From: Nannocystis bainbridge
GTDB lineage: Bacteria > Myxococcota_A > Polyangia > Nannocystales > Nannocystaceae
Assembly (NCBI RefSeq): GCF_028368995.1
Contig: NZ_JAQNDL010000002.1
Coordinates: 1,485,724 to 1,549,723 of the forward strand
Direction of reading: 5' to 3'
Length of the DNA: 64,000 nt
Each line of letters begins with the position of its first letter. Within the stretch, counting starts at the first letter, position 1. Positions 45,530 to 53,728 of the stretch are shown piece after piece. Made by a program: the position numbers and the translations under genes. Under the pieces are notes generated by a model, which saw only the letters and a program-made list of their open reading frames with translations, had not been told where the DNA came from and ran no database searches.

Positions 45530-46224
45530 GGGGGTGCCGCCTGGAAGTTAGGTCTTCCACACGCGAGGGGGCCCCGAGGCAGGCTCGGCGCGCCACAGTC
45601 GCATGTCAGTGATAGCCCATCGTCGAGCATCGTCCAGCCGACTTTGTTCAGACCGGCCATCGGCTCGCTGGACCGTATCCTGGCGGGGCGCGTCCACCCG
45701 AGCCTGCTTGCAGCCGCGGTAGCGCCGCCCGGAACTGATTCCAAACCGACAACGCGGGGCGCTGGTGGCAGTATCCGACACTGCGAATCGCGGACAGGTG
45801 TCTGGTCGTCCTCGCTTCGCGCTGGACCGGGTTTGGTTTCACGGGCAGGCACGAAATCGTCGAATTCACCGGAAGGCGCGCCACGGGGCCTTGAGAGCCG
45901 GTTTCGCGGTCCTTCTCCTGCCCTTGCATGGCGCGGTGGCACGAGCGCAATTCGGACATCTGTCCGAGAAGCTCTTTGAGGCACCCGGTATGGTCATACC
46001 CGTCCGCCCCCATTCGTCGGACCTGACGCAAAGTACGACCACGCCCTGCCCCCCGGCGACGAACCTGGAGCGACGCCGATACTGCGTTGCAGGACGACGC
46101 TCGGACCGGCGACCGGCACGTGCTCGAGGCGGCGCCTGACCCATCGGCGGCGTACCCCTGCGGGCCGTGACGCGCTCGCGCGCATCGGTTGGCCCGGCGG
46201 CGCAGGACATGGGACCATCACGGC
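45530..46224. other. Gene-free or decayed stretch
   Basis: About 700 bp with several overlapping open frames on both strands but none with a signal, RBS or recognisable motif. I could not support a gene here. Confidence 0.4.
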
Positions 46225-46719
46225 GTGAGGCGGCACGGGGCGAATCGTTGGCTGCTCGGTCTCGGCGCGCTCGCGCTGCACTCGATGGCGTGCGCGGGCG
46301 AGGTGGCGCAGGCCGAGGAGGCGCGACGAACGATCGCCGTGCCGCAGTTGCAGGCGCAGCTCGAGGTGCCGGCGTCGGCGCTCGTCGAGGTGCGCGGGCG
46401 CTGGGTGCGGGTGGTGATCGGGCCAGGACGACGTGCGCCGGAGCTGCTCGAGTTCGGGGGGCCTGGGCCGAAGCGAGATCGGGGCCTGGCGCTCGCGGGC
46501 GACCCCGGGGTGCGCCTCGACGCCGCGCTCGGCAAGGCCGTGTTGCGGGGCCGCATCGAGCACCGCGACGGCGGCAGCGGCGGGCCGGAGGCAGCATTGA
46601 CGGGGCAGATCGCGGTCGGCCCTCACGAGGTCGAGGTGTTCTGCAGCGCGCAGGACGAGGACCATCCGTCGCTGCGCTGGTGCCTGCGCTTGCTGCAGAC
46701 GCTGCGGCCGCTGGGATGA
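46225..46719 (+). CDS. Hypothetical lipoprotein
   Basis: About 164 residues from GTG 46225. The signal (NRWLLGLGALALHSMAC) ends in a lipobox-like SMAC. The mature protein is beta-rich (VPQLQAQLEVPASALVEVRG, RWVRVVIGPG) with two cysteines near the end (EVFCSAQDEDHPSLRWC). No recognised family. It lies 45 bp upstream of the frameshifted gene at 46764 on the same strand. Confidence 0.55.
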   Translation: MRRHGANRWLLGLGALALHSMACAGEVAQAEEARRTIAVPQLQAQLEVPASALVEVRGRWVRVVIGPGRRAPELLEFGGPGPKRDRGLALAGDPGVRLDAALGKAVLRGRIEHRDGGSGGPEAALTGQIAVGPHEVEVFCSAQDEDHPSLRWCLRLLQTLRPLG

Positions 46720-46763
46720 GCCCGGCTCGAGCCTCACCTCACGCGGGGTAGGATGACGACCTG

Positions 46764-47521
46764 ATGTCGCCCCCTGCTGCTGGCCCCGATCCGACTGACC
46801 ACGCGAGCAACGTGGTGGCGGCGCTGTACTTCGCGCCGGCGGTCGAGCCGGCGGTCGAGCCGGCCTGCGCGACAGCCTCGTGCCGCTCGCAGCAGCGCTC
46901 GGAGGTCCCGTCGAACCCGATGAAGCCATCGACGCGGCCATCCTCGCCGGTGACCTGGCGCAGTTCGAAGCAGCTGGCGAGATGGTCTATCTGCGGTGCC
47001 CCGCTCGTGCGGAGACCGACAGCTTCGGTGTGATGTTCGGCCGCACGCGATCGGCGTCGCGGCTCTACTTCTCGGTCCGCGCGGGCCTTTTCGGACCCGA
47101 CGAGGTCCGCGAGATCTGGACGCGGACCGTGGCTGTTATGACCGCGCTGATCCCGACGCTGCGGCCGTCGTTCGCGCTGGCCAACGGCACGGCCGACGAG
47201 GAACCGACGCCGGCCCTCGTGCCGCTCGACGAGGTCCGCCGCGGCCGCCTGCCGTCGTTCGTCACGCCCTACACCTACGTCCACGAGGCGCTGCTCGCTG
47301 AGGCGCCGCGCCAGCAGCTCGCCGACGCCGGCGCCCAGGTCGAGCGCCGCGCGGACGGCTGGCAGATCATGTTCGTCCCCGACCTCAAAATCGTGCCCTC
47401 GCGCGGCCTGCTCCAAGCCGTGGCCTCCTGGCTCGGCGCCCCAGGCGGCTACGTCCAGCGCCGGCTGCCGGCCGGGAAAGGGCGCCGGCAGCGAAGCACG
47501 AAGGTCCGCGCGAGAAGCTGA
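46764..47521 (+). pseudogene. Hypothetical gene with a frameshift at a 12-bp tandem duplication
   Basis: The start MSPPAAGPDPTDHASNVVAA is in one frame; the body continues in another as SLVPLAAALGGPVEPDEAID to RRLPAGKGRRQ, ending at 47521. The switch occurs at ~46838-46866, where GCGGTCGAGCCG is repeated in tandem, a likely slippage site. The joined protein would have ~250 residues. No family is recognised; no signal peptide is seen. Confidence 0.5.
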
Positions 47522-47696
47522 ACTTGCCCACCCGGGCAGACGGTCGGATTGCGTGAGAGCGACCCCCATCTCGCGGAGCGACGATCGGCAGGTCCGCGAT
47601 CGAGCCAGCGGGACGTCCTCGCAGCACCGCAACTCGGGCCGGAGCTTGCTGCGGCACCACGTCTCCGCCGCGAGCGCGCCTCCATGTCATGAGGCT

Positions 47697-47723
47697 GTCC
47701 AGCCCCCTCGAGGGGGACTGGAC
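47697..47723. terminator. Strong hairpin next to the tRNA fragment
   Basis: GTCCAG-CCCCC-TCGA-GGGGG-a-CTGGAC, an 11-bp stem with one bulged base. It would terminate transcription leaving the tRNA on the minus strand or the upstream plus-strand genes. Confidence 0.6.
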
Positions 47724-47728
47724 GCTAG

Positions 47729-47788
47729 CGCCCACAGCAGGGATCGAACCTGCGACCTACAGTTTAGGAAACCGTCGGTCAATCCAAC
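47729..47788 (-). tRNA. 3' fragment of tRNA-Arg(CCU), probable attachment site
   Basis: On the minus strand the sequence has a complete anticodon arm (ACGGT-TTCCTAA-ACTGT, anticodon CCT), variable loop AGGTC, T arm GCAGG-TTCGATC-CCTGC, a 7-base acceptor strand TGTGGGC and discriminator G. The D-loop GTTGGAT is present, but 5' of it the D-stem and 5' acceptor strand do not match: GGTC and GCCCACA are absent. About 60 nt of the 3' end therefore remain. Integrases often use tRNA 3' ends and leave such a fragment at one junction. A normal complete tRNA is not supported. Confidence 0.72.
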
Positions 47789-48085
47789 GCCGGCCTCGGC
47801 CGGCGCGTCGATCGGCTGCATGTTTTGCCCTCCGGCCCGCTGGGGCGGGCACCGATCGGGGCTAGCAGGGCGCTCCGGCCGCGTCAACAGTTAATCTCAG
47901 GACTCGCTCCTGCGAACTGCCCGCCGGGCATGTGGGCGGAGCGAGTCTTCTATCCTCTCAGAGCCCATGTCCCAGCGTGTACAGCTGCACCACGAAGCGC
48001 GACCCAACAAGCTCGGGCGGCGGTCGCCAAAGCGCACAGAGCGGCGACGAAGCGGTCGCGCCGCCCGCCTCACCGCCTCGGAGTT
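47789..48085. other. Element end, non-coding, with inverted repeat
   Basis: About 300 bp. GACTCGCTCC at 47901-47910 pairs with GGAGCGAGTC at 47938-47947; an inner GCCCGCCGGGC is also palindromic. It may be a terminator for the minus-strand genes at 48086-48875 or an arm-type recombination site. No gene is seen. Confidence 0.45.
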
Positions 48086-48292
48086 TTACAGTTCCTCCGA
48101 TGCGCGTGAAATCTCCTCGGCGCGCCGGTATCGCTGACTCAGGTTCCCGCTTTTCGTGACGATTCCGAGCGACTTCAAGAGCTTCACTTTCTCCTTGAGC
48201 GAGCCCTTTTGAACCGCCGCAATCATTTCCTGGGGAGTCAAAGCGTGCTCAACCGCTTTCTGTTTCGAAGCCCGGGTCTTCGTCTCGGCCAT
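48086..48292 (-). CDS. Small hypothetical protein, partner of the ART-like gene
   Basis: 68 residues, basic and helical (MAETKTRASKQKAVEHALTP, QEMIAAVQKGSLKEKVKLLK). Its start lies inside the end of the upstream ART-like gene (44-bp overlap), so the two are co-transcribed and coupled. It could be the antitoxin/immunity partner of that protein; this is inferred only from size and position. Confidence 0.55.
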   Translation of the reverse strand: MAETKTRASKQKAVEHALTPQEMIAAVQKGSLKEKVKLLKSLGIVTKSGNLSQRYRRAEEISRASEEL

Positions 48293-48875
48293 AGCGTCCG
48301 TCTCGTTTCATCGACCAGATTGCCACGATATTCGGCGCGCGTCGCACGCAAAGTTGGATGTGCGCGTTCTTAAAAATTCCACTTCCCTTCCAGGCGCGCT
48401 CCAGACCACCCGCCGACGAGCTACCGGGCACGAAGGCCGCCCGAATACTTTCAAAGTCTTGCCCATCTTGCACCATCTTGCCGCAGAAGTAGTTGAAAAC
48501 GGCACAGTCTAAGCGCTTATTTTTCTTGACATTCTCTGGAAGGGGAGCACCGGTCGCTCGCATGGCCAGAACGAAGTCAGCGTGCGCGGCCTGTAGCACA
48601 GGGACGTTTTCCGGGTCCAAAAGGTCAAAACAACGCCCGAGCCGAATAAGCGCGCCCACCACGGCGGCCTCCTTGCCATGGCGCTGTCTCGCCCAGCGCC
48701 ATGCTTGCTGAGGGGCATACTCCCAAAAGTAAATCCCGTGTCCCAGCCAATCGTCATCGTTCTCGCTCTTGCCGACCGCCGTACCATCAACTAAGCGAGC
48801 GGCCGTCTCACCCCTCGTTCCATGGAAACCGACCACTGTACGGTCGTAGTTGTACAAAGTCCGCGCGGATGACAT
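48249..48875 (-). CDS. ADP-ribosyltransferase-like protein (DUF3990/PARP-like fold)
   Basis: 208 residues. The N-terminal VVGFHGTRGETAARLVDG and, 20 residues on, DDDWLGHGIYFWEYAPQQAW match the H-G-T ... G-x-G-x-Y pattern of small ART-fold proteins (H and Y stack on NAD). The later acidic catalytic residue cannot be assigned with certainty. Such proteins are often toxins or phage-defence effectors. Codon use is less GC-biased than the chromosome, consistent with transfer. It is followed by a small overlapping gene and is divergent from the SDH-type protease gene, with ~170 bp between. Confidence 0.6.
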   Translation of the reverse strand: MSSARTLYNYDRTVVGFHGTRGETAARLVDGTAVGKSENDDDWLGHGIYFWEYAPQQAWRWARQRHGKEAAVVGALIRLGRCFDLLDPENVPVLQAAHADFVLAMRATGAPLPENVKKNKRLDCAVFNYFCGKMVQDGQDFESIRAAFVPGSSSAGGLERAWKGSGIFKNAHIQLCVRRAPNIVAIWSMKRDGRYGRDEDPGFETESG

Positions 48876-49046
48876 GCATGCACCCCTTCATGCGGAGCGT
48901 ACCAGGCCCATCAGGGGTCTTCTACTGAGTCATCCAAGGACAGACGGCGCGAAAATGCTCTGCCCTACTGGGACGCCACCGCCGGAGTGGCCTTCTCCCT
49001 CCTCAATGCAGTGTATTGCCGCTCACGAGTCTGGTACCTTGAGTAA

Positions 49047-50120
49047 ATGGAAAGTGAACCATCCAAGACTGACAAAGCAGAGTTTGCGGCAGAGATTGAA
49101 GCGTTGGCGGCAGCGCTAAATGCGGATATCCTCGTTTACAGCGGGGATATCGAGCCCGGCAACGAAGACACGGTGATCGAGCTTTGCAACAGGCGGGCAC
49201 GTCGGCCTAATATCTTGCTCCTTCTGGCAACGTACGGCGGCGATGCACACACAGCCTACCGGATTTCAAGGTGTCTTCAGCAGAAATACACCCAATTCTT
49301 CGTTTTGGTCACAGGGCGGTGCAAGAGCGCTGGCACCCTTCTTGCCACAGGAGCAAATGAGCTCATCATGGGCGACCTCGCAGAGTTGGGGCCCCTGGAT
49401 GTGCAGATGCGGAAGACGGATGAGATCGACGAGCGAAGCTCGGGTCTGACTCCTTCGCAGGCCATGATGTCGTTGGATGCGCAGACTGTTGTAGCTTTCC
49501 AACAACACTTTCTGAGTCTGAAAGAGATCTCACTGACAACGCGCACGGCGGCGGAAATCGCCTCGTCGCTCGTGACCGGCCTTTACAGTGGCATCTACTC
49601 CCAGATTGAACCCATGAAAGTGGGCGAAATGCAGCGCGCGCTCACCGTCGCGCGCGTTTACGGAATGCGCTTGCAGCGCAACGTCAAGGCGAACCCACGG
49701 GCTGACGTGTTGTCTCTCCTGGTCAGCGCGTTCCCCGATCACGGGTACGTGATCGACCGGGAAGAGGCCAGGACCCTCTTCGAGCGGGTGCGCGAGCCGT
49801 CAAATGAAGAAATGAAGATCGTCAAGAGGTTGTTTGGTATTCTGCGTGAGCCAGCCGAACCGACCCAGATCTGCTTTTTGAATCCCCAACATCAACCAGA
49901 GCTAGAAGAGTCTCAAGATGCGAAGCAAAAATCAGACGCTACAGACGCCGGCGGAAGTGGCGAAGACTTTGAGAGCGACGGAGCAACTGCGGAGGGATCA
50001 GGCGCAACAGGCGCTCCGAACTCTGCAACAGGCCGTCCGGGAGCAGGGCAAGCCGACCCCGTCGCCGCTCCCGCGCCGCTAGCATCCTCGGACGACGAGG
50101 AGCCAGCGAACGAGGTGTAG
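49047..50120 (+). CDS. SDH/ClpP-superfamily serine protease-like protein
   Basis: 357 residues. The ClpP/crotonase-type fold is seen as ILLLLATYGGDAHTAYRISR (oxyanion loop GGD, residues 64-66), then VLVTGRCKSAGTLLATGANE with the presumed nucleophile S94, and IMGDLAELGPLDVQ. This is the serine dehydrogenase proteinase (SDH_sah) family, cytoplasmic relatives of SppA. The last ~70 residues are low-complexity and acidic. These genes recur on mobile elements and in defence islands; here it is divergent from the ART-like operon. A 15-bp hairpin terminates it. Confidence 0.8.
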   Translation: MESEPSKTDKAEFAAEIEALAAALNADILVYSGDIEPGNEDTVIELCNRRARRPNILLLLATYGGDAHTAYRISRCLQQKYTQFFVLVTGRCKSAGTLLATGANELIMGDLAELGPLDVQMRKTDEIDERSSGLTPSQAMMSLDAQTVVAFQQHFLSLKEISLTTRTAAEIASSLVTGLYSGIYSQIEPMKVGEMQRALTVARVYGMRLQRNVKANPRADVLSLLVSAFPDHGYVIDREEARTLFERVREPSNEEMKIVKRLFGILREPAEPTQICFLNPQHQPELEESQDAKQKSDATDAGGSGEDFESDGATAEGSGATGAPNSATGRPGAGQADPVAAPAPLASSDDEEPANEV

Positions 50121-50140
50121 TTCGCTCGAACCGTGAAACA

Positions 50141-50175
50141 GCGAAGCCCTGGCGACCTGGTCGCCAGGGCTTCGC
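50141..50175 (+). terminator. Terminator after the SDH-like gene
   Basis: A perfect 15-bp stem: GCGAAGCCCTGGCGA at 50141-50155 and TCGCCAGGGCTTCGC at 50161-50175, followed by CATTTCC, 20 bp after the stop. Confidence 0.75.
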
Positions 50176-50296
50176 CATTTCCAGGTCCTGAAAAGCTCTT
50201 GGGCTCCCGCAACCCCGAGTCTCTCGACCTCGCATGCCGCAGCGTGCTCCGAGCGCACGCTCACCCCGCCGGCGCGGGAGCCTCGCTATAAATAAA

Positions 50297-50336
50297 ACGA
50301 CGGGCCCGCCTGGAGGTAACCAGGCGGGACCGTCGT
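50297..50336 (-). terminator. Rho-independent terminator for the minus-strand virus-like operon
   Basis: ACGACGG-g-CCCGCCTGG / CCAGGCGGG-a-CCGTCGT, a 17-position stem with one mismatch and a 6-base loop. On the minus strand it is followed by TTTTATTTATAG, a U-tract. It lies ~280 bp past the stop of the spike gene. Confidence 0.75.
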
Positions 50337-50455
50337 CGGTCGAGGGTCCCTACTTCCCCGGCCTCGCACCGCGCTCCGAGGGCGGGACGCTGCGCGTACC
50401 ACATCCCTCGCCGAGCGGCCCCGCCGCGCCCACATAAAGACCGGGATGCGATCCG

Positions 50456-50481
50456 CCGGGCGGAGACAATTCTCCGCCCGG
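50456..50481. terminator. Perfect 11-bp hairpin
   Basis: CCGGGCGGAGA-CAAT-TCTCCGCCCGG, with flanking GCGATC / GATCGC extending the stem imperfectly. No U-tract on the minus side; it may be a second terminator or a structured RNA element. Confidence 0.5.
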
Positions 50482-50613
50482 ATCGCACGGCGGGGGGCCC
50501 TTCGCGTCCCCGCCTGGCGCCCGCCGCGAGTGCGCGAACTCCCGCGACGTGGGTCTCGGATCAGGTGGGCGGCCCGGGCGCGGTCGGCGGGGTGCTCGCC
50601 GGCCGGGGTCCGC

Positions 50614-51420
50614 TCACACGCCGAACCGAAGCAGGCGCACGCCGAGGTAGCGCCAGCGCACACCAACGTCCGCGTCAGGCACGAGCATCGCGTAGGCGTT
50701 GAGCTCGGCCGTGTAGGAACCCTCGCCGAGGGTGATGGTCCCGTGTGCCGACAGCGACAGCTCGGTGTAGGTCGGATCGACCGACGACGTGATCAACTGC
50801 CGAGTCGTCAGCGGCGTCTCGCCCGCGACTTCGAGGTTAAAAACACCCCCGACAGCCTCGGCGCCCGGCGTACCCGGATGCGAGATTGCGACGGTGGCGC
50901 TCGCGTAGAGCTCGACCTCCCAGATTCCCGGCGGCACCGCAAACGGCGTGGCGAGGCACGGTGCGGAGACCGGGGTGAGCGTGACGGTACCAGCCGCGTT
51001 CGCCGTGCCGAGGCCGTCGGCGGCTGTCGTAACGGTCACGACGTCCAGGTCGGGATCGTCCGACACGACGAGACCGGGGCCGACGAATGACAGCCCGGGC
51101 CGTGCGCCGACCAGGGTGCCGCCCTGGTAGACCATCAGCTCCAGGCGGTGGGCGTGGTCGGACCGTGCGAGGCTGTCCGCGGTGCCCTCCGCGTTGCCGG
51201 GGCCGCTCACCGCGACCGGCGCGGCGGTGTCGGTGTCGTGCTTGTGATCCTCCCGGCTGGCGCGCGGGGCCATACCGACCGAGGCCGGCGCGGCGTTGAC
51301 GTTCCTCGGCTTCTTGGAGCCGAGGCCGACGCCGCCGCCTTTTCCGCCGAGCCCGTCGAAGGGCAGCAGTTGCCAGAGGCCGGTGTCGTGATCGAGATAG
51401 AGAGCGAACGGACCGATCAT
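50614..51420 (-). CDS. Spike/fibre-like protein of the element
   Basis: 268 residues. It starts with a short head-binding-like segment (MIGPFALYLDHDTGLWQLLP), then a Gly-rich linker and two DHxH repeats (ASREDHKHDT and ARSDHAHRLE), GGTLVGARPGLSFVG, and a beta-rich C-terminal domain from ~140 (GIWEVELYASATVAISHPG, YAMLVPDADVGVRWRYLGV) that resembles a jelly-roll/trimeric tip. Likely the host-receptor-binding protein at the virion surface. It is the last gene of the minus-strand operon, 2 bp after the tiny membrane gene. A homologue without other phage genes lies at 33541. Confidence 0.65.
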   Translation of the reverse strand: MIGPFALYLDHDTGLWQLLPFDGLGGKGGGVGLGSKKPRNVNAAPASVGMAPRASREDHKHDTDTAAPVAVSGPGNAEGTADSLARSDHAHRLELMVYQGGTLVGARPGLSFVGPGLVVSDDPDLDVVTVTTAADGLGTANAAGTVTLTPVSAPCLATPFAVPPGIWEVELYASATVAISHPGTPGAEAVGGVFNLEVAGETPLTTRQLITSSVDPTYTELSLSAHGTITLGEGSYTAELNAYAMLVPDADVGVRWRYLGVRLLRFGV

Positions 51421-51422
51421 GG

Positions 51423-51560
51423 CTACTTACTCGCCGGTCTCGCGGCGGGGGCACTTCTCGTGCCCTCACGCCGGGCCCACTTCCAGAGGTCGAACAAGAC
51501 TTCCTCAAGGAAGAACCCGCCGCCGAGCGCGATGCAGCCCTTCAGGAGAATCTCCGCCAC
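51423..51560 (-). CDS. Tiny membrane protein (45 residues)
   Basis: GTG start at 51560. The sequence AEILLKGCIALGGGFFLEE has one amphipathic/hydrophobic segment, followed by VLFDLWKWARREGTR and a basic tail. It fits exactly between the methyltransferase (5-bp gap) and the spike gene (2-bp gap), which supports a real gene. Tiny single-TM proteins are common in membrane-containing phages, but function is unknown. Confidence 0.5.
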   Translation of the reverse strand: MAEILLKGCIALGGGFFLEEVLFDLWKWARREGTRSAPAARPASK

Positions 51561-51565
51561 GTCCC

Positions 51566-52447
51566 CTACTCGCCGCTCGCGTCGCCGGTGCACAGTCCGG
51601 CCGCCTCGCTCACAGGCCCGAGCGCCAGCTGGCGCCCCCGCCCCTGGCTGAATCCGGTCTCGGCCTCGGCCAGGTTCCGCGCCGCCAGCGCTGCGTGTTC
51701 GTCGACGCGCTCGATCCCGACGATGCGGCGCCCCGAGTTGATGGCGGCGACGCCGGTCGTGCCCGAGCCGAGGAACGGATCGAGCACGAGCCCACCCGGA
51801 GGCGCGGCCGCCACGAGCATGTCGAGGAGGTCGAGCGGCTTCTGCGTGATGTGCTCCCGGTTGTCGCGGGCGTGCGGCGCCATCCCGATGTGATAGCCCG
51901 GGTGGCAGGGTCCATCCGCCGCCATCGGGCCGGCGCTCCCCCACACGATGAACTCGGACGCCGACGCGAACCGCCCTCGCTGGGGACGGGCCGCCGGCTT
52001 GATCCACGGAATCACCCCCCTCCAGATCCAGCCCGCCGCCTGGACGGCGTCCGTCGTCGTAGGCAGTTGTCGCCAGTCCGTGAACACGCAGAGGATCGCC
52101 CCCGGCGCGGCGAGGTCGAGGCAGGCCGAGAGCCAGAGCGCCGACCACGTCAAGAAGGCGCGCCCGTCCCGGTTGTCGCCCGCGAACTGCGGCAAGTAGT
52201 CGCCACCTGTCCCAAGGTACTTACGCGATGGTGCTCGCGTCCTGTCGCCCCGCATGGCGCCGCCGCTGCTGTAGGGCGGATCGGTGATCACCGCGTCCAC
52301 GCGGTCGAGCATCGGCAGCACGCGCAAGCTATCGCCGCGAAACACCGTCCACCGCTCGCCGGCGGCATACAGCGCACTGGTCCGGCTCAGCGACCGCTCG
52401 CCAGCGTCGGCCCCCTTCTCGCTCTCCGAGCTCGGGCAACAAGTCAT
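51566..52447 (-). CDS. Site-specific DNA methyltransferase (N6-adenine/N4-cytosine, beta-type order)
   Basis: 293 residues from MTCCPSSESEKG, whose ATG overlaps the upstream stop (ATGA). Catalytic motif IV is VITDPPYSSGG near residue 60; the SAM-binding motif I, VLDPFLGSGTTG, comes near residue 235, the order of beta-class enzymes. LPMLDRVDAVITDPPY and HITQKPLDLLDMLV are typical. No restriction enzyme gene is adjacent, so it is an orphan methylase that may protect the element DNA or regulate it. Recognition sequence unknown. Confidence 0.88.
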   Translation of the reverse strand: MTCCPSSESEKGADAGERSLSRTSALYAAGERWTVFRGDSLRVLPMLDRVDAVITDPPYSSGGAMRGDRTRAPSRKYLGTGGDYLPQFAGDNRDGRAFLTWSALWLSACLDLAAPGAILCVFTDWRQLPTTTDAVQAAGWIWRGVIPWIKPAARPQRGRFASASEFIVWGSAGPMAADGPCHPGYHIGMAPHARDNREHITQKPLDLLDMLVAAAPPGGLVLDPFLGSGTTGVAAINSGRRIVGIERVDEHAALAARNLAEAETGFSQGRGRQLALGPVSEAAGLCTGDASGE

Positions 52448-53415
52448 GGCGCGGCCCACCCCACTTTCAGATCTTCGAGAGCTTCGACCCCGACATCGCC
52501 GCGCAGGATCGACACCACCACGGCGGCCGTTTGGCCCTCCGGGGTCGCGTTGTGCAGCGCGGCCCAGCGGGTGACGGCCTCCGCCGCGTTGCGGAATTGG
52601 GCGCCGGTGACGAGCGTCGCGGCGAGCACGTCGGACGGGCTCATGTCCGGAAGGTCCATCCACTTGGCGACCTTCGCGGCCACGACCGCGTTTAGCTGCA
52701 TGCCCGCGATCTTGCCCATGTCGGAGTCGAAGACGCTCCCGAGCACGTCGCGCACCCCGGTAAACAGCTCGGACCACGAATCGCGCAGCATGAACCCATC
52801 GAGGACTTCGCGCGCCTGGCGGACCGCAGCCGCCCCGACGGCGTACTGCTCCAGGCTCAGCGCGCGCTGCTGCTGCTGCATCGTGTCCAACTCGAACGTC
52901 CTCCGCATGCTCGCCTCGACGTGCTGATCGGCGAGCGTGGCGACGCGGATCGCGTGGCCGGTCGTGTGTTCGACCATGGCCTGCAGCGTGCCGACTTCCT
53001 TGTCGCGGCGAGCTCGTGCGCGCTCCGCCTCCGTGTTGAGGTCCTCGATCCGCCGCTGAAGCAGCTGCGCCTGCTCGCGCAGCATCCCGACGTGACGCTG
53101 ATGCACGTCCAGGTCGCGGCGGTCGTCGCTGTCCGAAGAGACAGGCACGCTCTCCACGCTGACGTCGTCCTCGTCGCCGCGGGGCGGCACGATCTCGCGC
53201 TCGTTGCGATAGACGCGCGGGCGGCCGTGGCGCACGTCCGCGGCCACCCGCTCGAGCTTTCCCTCGAACTCGTCCGCGCAGGCGCGCGACACGCGGGCCA
53301 CCAGGGTCACCACGCCGCGGAATGGACCGCGCGCCGGGTGCCCGGCCTTTGGCGCGGTGATCCGGAGCGTTTCCAATTCGGCAAACTCGGTATCTCGCGG
53401 TTCCTCGGGCTCCAC
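52444..53415 (-). CDS. Hypothetical coiled-coil protein
   Basis: 323 residues. Residues ~100-150 form a coiled coil (VHQRHVGMLREQAQLLQRRI, EDLNTEAERARARRDKEVGT); the C-terminal half is helical with hydrophobic patches (AGMQLNAVVAAKVAKWMDLP). An N-terminal ~60 residues are beta-like. No family is recognised. It leads the minus-strand operon coil-methylase-tiny TM-spike, with 4-bp and near-zero gaps. A structural or scaffold role is possible. Confidence 0.6.
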   Translation of the reverse strand: MEPEEPRDTEFAELETLRITAPKAGHPARGPFRGVVTLVARVSRACADEFEGKLERVAADVRHGRPRVYRNEREIVPPRGDEDDVSVESVPVSSDSDDRRDLDVHQRHVGMLREQAQLLQRRIEDLNTEAERARARRDKEVGTLQAMVEHTTGHAIRVATLADQHVEASMRRTFELDTMQQQQRALSLEQYAVGAAAVRQAREVLDGFMLRDSWSELFTGVRDVLGSVFDSDMGKIAGMQLNAVVAAKVAKWMDLPDMSPSDVLAATLVTGAQFRNAAEAVTRWAALHNATPEGQTAAVVVSILRGDVGVEALEDLKVGWAAP

Positions 53416-53467
53416 GCGGGGCTACTCGCCGGCGTTATGCAGTAGCGCCAAGTAAATTCCGCAACGT

Positions 53468-53522
53468 GCAGGCGGCGCCCCTCCAAAGGGGCCGCCTGCT
53501 CTTCGAGAGTCTTGGGACTCTC
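53468..53522. terminator. Tandem hairpins
   Basis: Hairpin 1: GCAGGCGG...CCCC / GGGG-CCGCCTGC at 53468-53499 (2-base bulge). Hairpin 2: GAGAGTC at 53505-53511 and GACTCTC at 53516-53522. They lie between the coiled-coil gene's start and the 3' end of the J-domain gene, so they probably end the J-domain transcript (minus strand). Confidence 0.6.
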
Positions 53523-53728
53523 AGATCTAGAGAATCCCGTAAGAAGTACGCGCGCGCGCGCGAGGCAGTCGCCGGATCCGGTCGCCGAGCCCGCCGGCGC
53601 GCGCGGATCGCCGATCTGCTGTCGCACGCGTGCGGCGAAGTTGGGCCCGGCGGGCACGGACAGGCAAACCGATGTCGCAGCGCAAAGCGTGCGCTCTCCC
53701 GCGGGGGAAAATGGGCGCGTTGCGGGCG
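53523..53728. other. Non-coding spacer with GC dinucleotide run
   Basis: It contains the alternating run CGCGCGCGCGCG near 53551-53561 and no supported gene. Confidence 0.35.

Larger units (their letters stand above)
50176..50613. other. Non-coding boundary region with two further strong hairpins
   Basis: About 440 bp without a supported gene, between the ART/SDH module and the virus-like genes. It includes the hairpins at 50297-50336 and 50456-50481. A small structured RNA is possible but not shown. Confidence 0.45.

Noticed and set aside
45080..45979. 299-codon plus-strand frame
   Set aside because: It has no motif and atypical composition and overlaps a more protein-like minus-strand frame at 45209-45529.
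47729..47850. A complete tRNA-Arg gene on the minus strand
   Set aside because: The sequence 5' of the D-loop gives neither the D-stem nor the 5' acceptor strand that would pair with TGTGGGC.
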